Virus record (IMG/VR): IMGVR_UViG_3300042444_000144
Span: 1 to 35,122 of that record
Length of the DNA stretch: 35,122 nt
Source: a virus
Reading direction: 5' to 3' (one strand)
Below are positions 29,821 to 35,122 of the stretch, piece by piece; position 1 is the stretch's first letter, and every line of letters begins with the position of its first letter. Position numbers and translations under genes: made by a program. The notes under the pieces are model-generated. The model was not told the DNA's origin. It saw only the letters and a program-made list of their open reading frames with translations, and made no database searches.

Positions 29821-30125
29821 TCGTAGCGAATCACTGCGAACCAGCCACGCGGACCACGAGCGACTGCCTTTTCCACGATGCGGTATCGCCCGTAGTAGCA
29901 GCAGTTCCGCAGAGCCGCATCCGGCGACGACGACGAGAAGCCAATGCCTTCTCTCCTGCCACCAGCAGTGCCGCAGTGACGCAGGATGCCCGTACGTGCC
30001 ATCGTCTCGGCGTCCTGCTGTGCCGAGGTGATCGTCACCCGCCTGGCGTTGATCACGACGTTGTCCGCATGGGCCACAACGCCACAGAACGCCAGAGCCA
30101 CAACCATGCAAATCCTTCGCATAAC
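29817..30125 (-). CDS. Small secreted protein with signal peptide
   Basis: From ATG 30125, with AAAGGA about 10 bases upstream, the product is 102 residues. It starts MRRICMVVALAFCGVVAHAD, a textbook signal peptide with cleavage after AHA. The mature part has AETMARTGILRHCG, REGIGFSSSSPDAALRNCCY, YGRYRIVEKAVARG and ARGPRGWFAVIRYE; the three cysteines may form disulphides. I recall small proteins with this ARTG..RHCG...G.GFS...A..NCC.YG pattern in planctomycete genomes, but not their function. In a phage early region it could act on the host envelope or exclude other phages; this is inference. Confidence 0.78.
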   Translation of the reverse strand, partial: VMRRICMVVALAFCGVVAHADNVVINARRVTITSAQQDAETMARTGILRHCGTAGGRREGIGFSSSSPDAALRNCCYYGRYRIVEKAVARGPRGWFAVIRYE

Positions 30126-30185
30126 GTCCGTCCTTTCGCCTAGTGAAAGCCGCTCCGTGCGGCACTGCTTCCACCGTAGCGAGCG

Positions 30186-30191
30186 TGTCAA
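30186..30191 (-). promoter_or_regulatory. TTGACA element before the secreted-protein gene
   Basis: GTTGACACGCTCGCTACGG lies at the start of the 62-base gap, with the upstream stop codon as its TGA, and about 60 bases before the ATG at 30125. This gap is large enough for a promoter; no standard -10 is evident. Confidence 0.3.
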
Positions 30192-30502
30192 CTCAAACCG
30201 TGGAAGCGGTAGCCGTCCCACGAGTATTTTGGGATGCTGAACCGTTCTTCCTTCGGCGTTGGCACGACTCGCTTCGCTCTGCACTCAGCCGCACGCTCTG
30301 CTATCTGCTCAGGCGTCGGGTCGTCCTCAAAGATTTCCCGAGTCGGTTTCTGTCTGTGCGGCAGCTTGTGCCGTACCTTCAGGTGATGCACGAACGACTC
30401 GGAGCAGCCGAGGGCGGCGGCGATCTCCAAGTAGGAGTCGCCGCGCGCCCACAACTCGTGCAGCTTCGCCGCACAATATTCGATACGCCGACCGTTCTGC
30501 AT
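30188..30502 (-). CDS. GcrA-like helix-turn-helix regulator
   Basis: A 104-residue protein from ATG 30502 (TGATG junction after the sliding clamp); an upstream frame extension lies inside that gene. Residues about 12-48 are a helix-turn-helix: AAKLHELWARGDSYLEIAAA, LGCSESFVHHLKVRHKLPHR, which resembles GcrA-type or resolvase-type DNA-binding domains. The second half contains TPEQIAERAAECRAKRV and a closing FSIPKYSWDGYRF pattern seen in small phage regulators. It probably controls early gene expression. Confidence 0.75.
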   Translation of the reverse strand: MQNGRRIEYCAAKLHELWARGDSYLEIAAALGCSESFVHHLKVRHKLPHRQKPTREIFEDDPTPEQIAERAAECRAKRVVPTPKEERFSIPKYSWDGYRFHGLS

Positions 30503-31626
30503 CAGGCGTCCACCGCCAGTGGCATGATCACGCCCGTGTTGTCGCCGCATCGCAGAATCACAGCAGACTGTGCGTCCACGGCTTCGACTTCGACTTCCGG
30601 CTCTGCCTCGCTGTCGATGCCGCCAAGCCACTGCTGCACGAAGAGCGGATCGAGCTTGACCGTCGCCTTGTCGCCGGCTTCCACCACGTCACAGGTGACG
30701 CTCGATTCGCCCTTCTCTCTGCTCTGCCCGTGCAGCCAGATGCCGTCTCCAGAGAACACGAACTCAACGCCCTTGCTCTCGTCGCTGGTGACGATGGCTG
30801 CGGCCCTCGTCGCTGCCAGCAGATCCGCACGGCTGACCGTCGTTGCCTTAGCGTCACGTTCCGGCAGCGTGTCACGCCACCGAGGGTATCGACCGTCGAG
30901 CAGACGAGCCGTGACGGTAGCGTTGCCAACCGTGGCAACGATTTCGTTTTTGGTTGCCTCAAGCTGAACGCTGGCATCACCGAATGCAGCCGCGAGCCGT
31001 GCAATGATCGCCATGGCACGAGCCGGCACGAGCGTCTGCGAGTCGTCCACCGCTAGGTCGTGCTCGCAGTTGACGCACGAAAGCCGTCGCCCGTCCGTCG
31101 CAACAAACGTTACAACCTCGCCTTTGACTTCCACGAGCACCGCACCGAGAGCGTAGCGGCTCGACTCGTCATCGACAGCAAAAACCACGCCTTTCACCGC
31201 ACGGCAGAACTGATCCACAGGGAGCCTCGTGACGGGCTTTGCGCCGTCCACGTTCGACGCCGGATACTCGCCAGCGTCTTCCGTCGGTAGCGTCCACTCG
31301 CCACGACCAGCCTTGATGACGCACGACGAATCGTCAGGCGTGATCGTGATTTCATCGCCTGAGAAACTGCCGAGGATGGCGGAAAAGCGATCCTTCGGCA
31401 GCAGGAAATTGATGCCGGGGGGGGCGTTTTCCAGCGTGACGTCAATCCTGATGTCACCGTCACTCCCAGAAAGCACCCCGCCCGATAGGAGCACGCTCTG
31501 GTAGATGGGCCGTGGCGACCGGCTCGGCACCGCTTGTCCCACGGCTGCGAGCGCCGCCTTGAGTTCCAACGCCGACAGGCTGATGCCACCAGCCCGCGTC
31601 TTTCGTCGTTCCTTCGTTGCTGTCAT
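30502..31626 (-). CDS. dnaN: DNA polymerase III beta subunit-like sliding clamp
   Basis: A 374-residue protein with the three-domain clamp plan. Recognisable parts are LSALELKAALAAVGQAVPSR, RPIYQSVLLSG, FLLPKDRFSAILGSFSGDEI, FAVDDESSRYALGAVLVEVK, VTFVATDGRRLSCVNCE, LLDGRYPRWRDTLPE and a final DNTGVIMPLAVDA (clamps end near such a P-M-xx pattern). The first 15 residues are a basic extension. It would tether a polymerase to DNA; no phage polymerase is seen here, so host enzymes may be used. An AAAGGA sequence precedes the ATG. A run of eight C (minus strand) lies in the N-A-P-P-G codons. Confidence 0.93.
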   Translation of the reverse strand: MTATKERRKTRAGGISLSALELKAALAAVGQAVPSRSPRPIYQSVLLSGGVLSGSDGDIRIDVTLENAPPGINFLLPKDRFSAILGSFSGDEITITPDDSSCVIKAGRGEWTLPTEDAGEYPASNVDGAKPVTRLPVDQFCRAVKGVVFAVDDESSRYALGAVLVEVKGEVVTFVATDGRRLSCVNCEHDLAVDDSQTLVPARAMAIIARLAAAFGDASVQLEATKNEIVATVGNATVTARLLDGRYPRWRDTLPERDAKATTVSRADLLAATRAAAIVTSDESKGVEFVFSGDGIWLHGQSREKGESSVTCDVVEAGDKATVKLDPLFVQQWLGGIDSEAEPEVEVEAVDAQSAVILRCGDNTGVIMPLAVDA

Positions 31627-31726
31627 GTCTCGTGTCCTTTCTGAGACTAATACCCACTAACACGCCCACCGTGAACGTCACGGCGTGCAAAATCGATGCT
31701 GTGCAGATGAGGGCGATGTCGCTCAT
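31460..31726 (-). CDS. Possible small membrane protein overlapping the clamp gene
   Basis: An ATG at 31726 overlaps the methyltransferase stop (TGATG) and opens 88 codons. The first 34 residues, MSDIALICTASILHAVTFTV and GVLVGISLRKDTRH, form one hydrophobic helix followed by positive charges. About 167 bases of its 3' half overlap the sliding clamp gene in another frame, where composition is less protein-like. Coupling and the clean membrane helix support translation; the C-terminal part may be unstructured or chance. Function unknown. Confidence 0.42.
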   Translation of the reverse strand: MSDIALICTASILHAVTFTVGVLVGISLRKDTRHDSNEGTTKDAGWWHQPVGVGTQGGARSRGTSGAEPVATAHLPERAPIGRGAFWE

Positions 31727-33045
31727 CACGTTGCTCCGTCGAGGCTATCAACCGATGCAATCCGCTCGCCTATCCAACGCATCACAGGCACCGCCATTGA
31801 GTTGCCGAGTGCCTTGTATCGTGGCCCGTCTGCTGCTGGCTTGTTGCGGTAGGTGACGAGCGTGTAATCGTCTGGGAAGCCTTGCAGCCGCTCGCACTCT
31901 CGTGGAGTTAGGCGGCGGACGGCCATCGCTTGGCGAACGCCAACCTCGACTTTTCGGCCGTCGCTCGCGCCGAGAGGCCAAGTCGCTTGGCCTTCGGTTC
32001 GCTGATATGCGTTGAAGGCAACTGCGGGCATTGAGTTCCCAGCACCACCTCCACGAAGCGGAGGCGTGCCTTCCTCGACATACGCGACGCCGTGCGAGTT
32101 GGCGGCGGCAGAGTGCGAGAACGCCACGGCCTGCCCCTGCACACGATCCAGCGTATGCGTCACATCGTGAGCCACGCCGTGCCCGTCCGCAGAAGTCTGG
32201 GCCGTGCGGACGGCCACGGCCTGCGTGCAGCAACCGCCCTTCGAGCCGCAGCCCATCGCGTGCGTCGAGCCGTCATCGCTGCTGATCGGGTCTTGCGTTG
32301 GGTGAAAGGCGACAAGATTCTGGCACTCATCACCCGAAGGGCCGCCAGTGCCTTTGCTCCACTTCGATGTAACCGACGAAGTCACCAGCGTGTCGGCGTC
32401 GCCGGCTGTTCTTCCAGGCCCATTTGCGCCGCCGCCGTTAGAGCATCCTGCAATTGGGCCGGTAACTTCTTGCCACGATTCGCCGCGCGTCGGAGGATTC
32501 CCGAACACGCTTTCGCGCTCAAAAAGTACCGCTGCGGCACGACGCCAGTCTCCAGCGTGTGCGACAACGAACACACGGCGACGGCGCTGGGCGACTCCAA
32601 ACCACTGAGCGTCAAGAATTCGGTATGCGAACCCATACCCGAGTTCGCCCAACGCCCCGAGGAAGGTGACAAAATCCCGTCCTTCGCCACTACTGAGGAC
32701 GCCCGAGACGTTTTCCCAAACGATCCATTCGGGCTTGAGGACAGCAGCAAGCTGGACGAATCGGAGGGCCAAGTTGCCACGCGGGTCATCCAAGCCACCT
32801 CGCAGTCCTGCGACTGAAAAGGATTGGCACGGTGTTCCTCCGACCAGAAGTTCAACTGGGCCGAGCTCATCAAGCATCTCCTCTGTGATCTTGGTCATGT
32901 CGCCCACGTTCTTGAACGCAAAGTGGTGATCGACGACCGTGGCCGGAAACGGTTCGATCTCGCTCGTCCATACGCACTCCCAGCCCAGATGCCTCCAAGC
33001 AACATGGGCCGCTCCGATGCCGTCGCAAACGCTTGCGTACCTCAT
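31726..33045 (-). CDS. DNA (cytosine-5) methyltransferase
   Basis: A 439-residue complete C5 methyltransferase. Motif I is SVCDGIGAAHVAW (5-17), motif IV GGTPCQSFSVAG (69-80) with catalytic C73, motif VI WENVSG (110-115), motif VIII AQRRRRVFVV (152-161), and motifs IX-X RRLTPRECERLQGFPDDYT (377-395) and KALGNSMAVPV (411-421). A long variable region (about 170-370) is the target-recognition part. It transfers a methyl group from S-adenosylmethionine to C5 of cytosine. No linked restriction endonuclease is visible apart from the PD-(D/E)XK-type gene 1.3 kb upstream, so it probably protects the phage from host restriction. Confidence 0.94.
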   Translation of the reverse strand: MRYASVCDGIGAAHVAWRHLGWECVWTSEIEPFPATVVDHHFAFKNVGDMTKITEEMLDELGPVELLVGGTPCQSFSVAGLRGGLDDPRGNLALRFVQLAAVLKPEWIVWENVSGVLSSGEGRDFVTFLGALGELGYGFAYRILDAQWFGVAQRRRRVFVVAHAGDWRRAAAVLFERESVFGNPPTRGESWQEVTGPIAGCSNGGGANGPGRTAGDADTLVTSSVTSKWSKGTGGPSGDECQNLVAFHPTQDPISSDDGSTHAMGCGSKGGCCTQAVAVRTAQTSADGHGVAHDVTHTLDRVQGQAVAFSHSAAANSHGVAYVEEGTPPLRGGGAGNSMPAVAFNAYQRTEGQATWPLGASDGRKVEVGVRQAMAVRRLTPRECERLQGFPDDYTLVTYRNKPAADGPRYKALGNSMAVPVMRWIGERIASVDSLDGAT

Positions 33046-33233
33046 AGCCCCAACTCCGATTTCTCAATGACGCTTGCCAGCTTCACGTTTCGCTCTAGCG
33101 AAGCCTTCAGCGCCGTAGCACCCGTCTCGAACAGCGTCCGGTCGTCGTCGCTCACGTCGTCGTCCCACGCACGATCCATGAGCGCCTGCACGACATCGAG
33201 CGGTGCCGGGAGGTACTGCCACTCGGGCTTCAT
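33042..33233 (-). CDS. Small hypothetical early protein
   Basis: A 63-residue acidic helical protein: MKPEWQYLPAPLDVVQALMD, RAWDDDVSDDDRTLFETGAT and KASLERNVKLASVIEKSELG. It overlaps both neighbours by ATGA, between a LexA-like gene and the methyltransferase, so it is surely translated with them. No family recognised. Confidence 0.7.
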   Translation of the reverse strand: MKPEWQYLPAPLDVVQALMDRAWDDDVSDDDRTLFETGATALKASLERNVKLASVIEKSELGL

Positions 33234-33469
33234 GCGTCACCGCCGATCACACGAATCGTGCGAGAGTGACCGTCAACCCACGACACGGCTCCCTTCTTGC
33301 GCATGGGCCGCAGGTGGCACATCGCCCCGTTCACGGTCCACCCAAAGCCGGCGGCGATCTCTCGCACCGTTGGCGAGAAGCCGTGGACGTCGATGAATCC
33401 CGAGATCCACGACAGCACTTCCTGCTGCCTGGGCGTCAGTACCGGGGGGGCGTCAATTGTCGTTGTCAT
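33230..33469 (-). CDS. LexA-type winged-helix DNA-binding protein, no protease
   Basis: From ATG 33469 (ATGA overlap with the initiator gene) the product is 79 residues. LTPRQQEVLSWISGFIDVHG, FSPTVREIAAGFGW and TVNGAMCHLRPMRKKGAVSW match the LexA N-terminal winged helix, with LTPRQ..VL..I and FSPTVREIA as signature. The C-terminal serine-lysine protease half is missing, so it is not cut by RecA. It may be a small repressor or may bind the host SOS sites. An earlier start would run into the previous gene. Confidence 0.85.
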   Translation of the reverse strand: MTTTIDAPPVLTPRQQEVLSWISGFIDVHGFSPTVREIAAGFGWTVNGAMCHLRPMRKKGAVSWVDGHSRTIRVIGGDA

Positions 33470-34383
33470 TCGTTCACCTCGTCCGTGAGTTTGATCGAGC
33501 CTGCAAGCGCGGCGACCATGCCGCCCTTGCCCTGTTTGGCACGCCGGTACTCGGCGTCCGTCATGGATCGTTGGAACTCTGCCCGGTAGCTGGGACGCTC
33601 GTCCCACGACTTCGCCGGTGCTCGCTCGTCAGGACGAACGCCAGGCGTACGGTTCGTCCCGCCACGGTCCTGAGAGCGTGTCAGCCACGAGACGACGAAA
33701 CGTCGCCAGTTGCTCTTGTGAGCCTTTGTCGGGTTCGCCTTGAGCCAGGAGGCGGCTTTGGCGAGTTCTGCCGTTAGATCGCACGCTGGGTACGCCTGAC
33801 GCCATTCCTGCCGGTCTGCGTCCGTGATCCCCTGCCATCCTGCGTCAGCAGACCACGAAACGGCGTCTGCGGGCTGCGAGCGTTTCCGCCGCTTCGGCGG
33901 TTCGCTCGTAGCTACCTGCGCAGCAGGTTGTATTTCCTGTTCTGTTATGTCCTGTCCTGTTATGTACTGTGGTAGACGCGCCTGTAGACGCACCTGCGCC
34001 TCGTGCGCGTCTACAGGCGCGTCTACAGGTGCGCCTCCGGTGCGTCTCCACTTGTCCTGACGCCTGTTTTTCAGTGCTCTACGCTTGGCGGCACCGCCGA
34101 AACGCTCTTCCCATTTGGGTATCTGGGCAGTTTCGCCGTCGAACACGATCCACCCGACAGCCGCCACGGCTTCCCAAAACGGTGCGTCACCGCCGCAGAT
34201 GCGTCCAAGCCTGGCAGGCGTGGAACGGAAAGTGCCATCGGCAGTGTTTAGCTGCACCCAGCCCCAGAGTTTGAGCAACCGGAACACGATGACCTCAACC
34301 GGCTCGCCGGTTAGGTCAACGAGTTCCTGCACTTCTGGCTTGGTGTCGAGCGAGACGTCAACGGGGAACCATTCAGCAGCCAT
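33466..34383 (-). CDS. Replication-initiator-like protein
   Basis: From ATG 34383 (MAAEWFPVDVSLDTKPEVQE) the product is 305 residues; a TTG 21 bases earlier overlaps the nuclease gene and is less likely. Residues about 1-95 form a winged-helix-type domain (VIVFRLLKLWGWVQLNTADG, PFWEAVAAVGWIVFDGETAQ, IPKWEERFGG). A low-complexity linker (105-170; PVDAPVDA, ITGQDITEQE) carries the DNA repeats described separately. The C-terminal part (WRQAYPACDLTAELAKAASW, KSNWRRFVVSWLTRSQD) is the closing domain of many phage replisome-organiser proteins. It probably opens the phage origin and loads host helicase. Confidence 0.78.
   Translation of the reverse strand: MAAEWFPVDVSLDTKPEVQELVDLTGEPVEVIVFRLLKLWGWVQLNTADGTFRSTPARLGRICGGDAPFWEAVAAVGWIVFDGETAQIPKWEERFGGAAKRRALKNRRQDKWRRTGGAPVDAPVDAHEAQVRLQARLPQYITGQDITEQEIQPAAQVATSEPPKRRKRSQPADAVSWSADAGWQGITDADRQEWRQAYPACDLTAELAKAASWLKANPTKAHKSNWRRFVVSWLTRSQDRGGTNRTPGVRPDERAPAKSWDERPSYRAEFQRSMTDAEYRRAKQGKGGMVAALAGSIKLTDEVNE
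33935..33964 (-). repeat. Two tandem 15-bp direct repeats inside the initiator gene
   Basis: On the minus strand CATAACAGGACAGGA is followed at once by CATAACAGAACAGGA (14 of 15 the same), at 33950-33964 and 33935-33949. They are more A/T-rich than the surroundings and lie 8 bases from the long hairpin. They may be iterons of a replication origin. Confidence 0.55.
33972..34026. repeat. Perfect 20-bp inverted repeat, candidate replication origin hairpin
   Basis: GTAGACGCGCCTGTAGACGC (33972-33991) and its exact complement at 34007-34026 are separated by 15 bases. Each arm itself holds two GTAGACGC units, so the motif occurs four times, two per orientation. It encodes the low-complexity linker of the replication-initiator-like protein (PVDAPVDA). 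Origins inside the initiator gene are known in lambda-type phages, which makes this the best origin candidate of the window. Confidence 0.6.
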
Positions 34384-34393
34384 TGTCGGCTTT

Positions 34394-34822
34394 CTAAAAT
34401 TCAAAACACTTCTGCCGTGAGTACAACACCCTGTCGCCTTTGATCGCGTCCCATCTATTAGTCCATTCGCCTAGTTTTGCCGGATAAATCGCGTTGCGCA
34501 CTTCTCCGGCTTGGTTCGCAATGGCAAACGATGGGATTACAAACCAGATCGGTAGAAATCGAATCACAAAGAAATCGACATCGGAACACAGGTAGGCAAT
34601 CTCTGTGTTGCATCTGTTTGTCCTTAGCTTGATCCTGTCTCGCCTATAAACTCCATCCCTAGCCTTTACCTGAACTCGCATGCCGTTTACCTCAATGTCC
34701 CACGGCGTGCACGATTGCTTTTCAGGGATGTAAACGCTGTAGCCAAGCATTGAGCAGATTGACGCAACTTGCTCTTCGCATTGCCTGCCAATATCCCTTT
34801 GGCTGACGACAAGATTGTTCAT
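34394..34822 (-). CDS. PD-(D/E)XK-type endonuclease, A/T-rich
   Basis: From ATG 34822 (TGATG with the upstream stop; GGAGG 8 bases before) the product is 142 residues; an earlier ATG is part of that ribosome site. Residues about 10-60 have an N-terminal helix (RDIGRQCEEQVASICSMLGY), SVYIPEKQSC, then WDIEVNGMRVQVKARD, a D-x9-QVK pattern of the PD-(D/E)XK_5 group of nucleases such as intron endonucleases. The C-terminal half is beta-rich and aromatic (FFVIRFLPIWFVIPSFAI). Codon use is clearly more A/T-rich than in flanking genes, suggesting recent gain. It could be a homing-type or host-DNA-cutting nuclease. Confidence 0.75.
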   Translation of the reverse strand: MNNLVVSQRDIGRQCEEQVASICSMLGYSVYIPEKQSCTPWDIEVNGMRVQVKARDGVYRRDRIKLRTNRCNTEIAYLCSDVDFFVIRFLPIWFVIPSFAIANQAGEVRNAIYPAKLGEWTNRWDAIKGDRVLYSRQKCFEF

Positions 34823-35122
34823 CACGCATTCCTCCATTCCCTCTCGCCCCTGCCACTGCTACTCGCCACGAGCCGTCCCGTCTCCACGATCCTCCCAGCC
34901 CGTGCAAGCTCACCGAGCCGCTTGTTGACTTGGTGCCCCAGCAGCCCGCAGCGTGCAGCGATGCCTGACGCACCAGCTGGGCCGTGCGACAGCGCCTCAA
35001 GGATCGCCGCGTGGTGCTCGCCCTGGAACGTCTTGACGCTTGCGGCTGCGGCCTTGCTCGTCACCGGATCGGTGCGGCGAAACAGCGGCAGCGTGTCTTC
35101 GATGTCTGGCGTGATGTAGTGG
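34822..35122 (-). CDS. Winged-helix regulator, N-terminus beyond window
   Basis: The reading frame is open to the right edge; 19 codons can be read before the first GTG at 35064, and they look coding (PDIEDTLPLFRRTDPVTSKA). About 99 residues are visible. RRTDPVTSKAAAASV is a common opening of small phage helix-turn-helix proteins, and ILEALSHGPAGASGIAARCG, LLGHQVNKRLGELARAGRIV is a winged-helix domain with recognition helix and wing. It probably regulates early genes or helps replication. Confidence 0.8.
   Translation of the reverse strand, partial: HYITPDIEDTLPLFRRTDPVTSKAAAASVKTFQGEHHAAILEALSHGPAGASGIAARCGLLGHQVNKRLGELARAGRIVETGRLVASSSGRGEREWRNA

Noticed and set aside
34823-34837. ATG at 34837 as start of the PD-(D/E)XK-type gene
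   Set aside because: This region is the GGAGG ribosome site; the ATG at 34822 has correct spacing and a TGATG overlap.
1-35122. Window as a complete circular genome
   Set aside because: Joining the ends extends neither terminal gene sensibly: the left gene meets a stop after about 17 unlikely codons, and the right gene finds no proper start.
1-35122. tRNA, rRNA or integrase/attachment sites
   Set aside because: None could be recognised on either strand by reading; no integrase-like motifs were seen.

Overview
The window looks like one contiguous piece of a tailed-phage (or prophage) genome with siphovirus-type architecture. All 50 genes I accept lie on the minus strand, so transcription runs from the right end of the window to the left. 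Genes are packed tightly: most neighbours overlap by 1 or 4 bases (ATGA, TGATG, TAATG, TAGTG). No stretch over 300 bases lacks a gene; the largest gap is 128 bases. The DNA is mostly G+C-rich. The cysteine-rich virion proteins and several small proteins resemble, from memory, families common in Planctomycetota phages and prophages. I therefore favour a planctomycete host, but this is an inference. No integrase, tRNA, rRNA or CRISPR array was seen. Both end genes run out of the window.

Right part (about 28-35 kb, transcribed first): replication, DNA metabolism and regulation. It holds a winged-helix gene cut by the window edge, an A/T-rich PD-(D/E)XK-type nuclease, a replication-initiator-like protein with a tandem repeat plus a long perfect hairpin inside its gene (candidate origin), a LexA-type DNA-binding protein without protease, a complete C5 cytosine methyltransferase, a DnaN-type sliding clamp, a GcrA-like helix-turn-helix protein, a small secreted protein, a RusA resolvase and a large HNH protein.

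Middle (about 20.4-27.7 kb): DNA packaging and head. In order: GpA-type large terminase, possible GNAT-like protein, gpW-like connector, lambda-type portal, prohead protease fused to the major capsid protein (with a good internal start), a DUF2190-type decoration protein and a head-closure protein fused to a fibre-like domain. GC-rich hairpins follow the capsid and decoration genes.

Fibre cassette (about 13.3-20.4 kb): about ten small or modular appendage genes, including a lectin-like protein, a protein with seven propeller-like repeats inserted into an Ig-like domain, and a glycine-rich adhesin-like protein. This cassette lies between the head genes and the tail genes, not after the tape measure as is usual, which suggests neck or head-borne appendages.

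Tail (about 3.2-13.2 kb): tail completion protein, HK97 gp10-like protein, three paralogous tail-tube-like proteins, a tail assembly chaperone with a clear TTTTTTC -1 frameshift site joining it to a second reading frame, a 1033-residue tape measure, and tail-tip proteins of which two are rich in cysteine. The left end carries two small regulators or unknowns, a metallophosphoesterase, a DUF1599-like protein and two membrane proteins that could belong to lysis. Short recurring motifs sit in the few intergenic gaps and may be promoters or processing sites.
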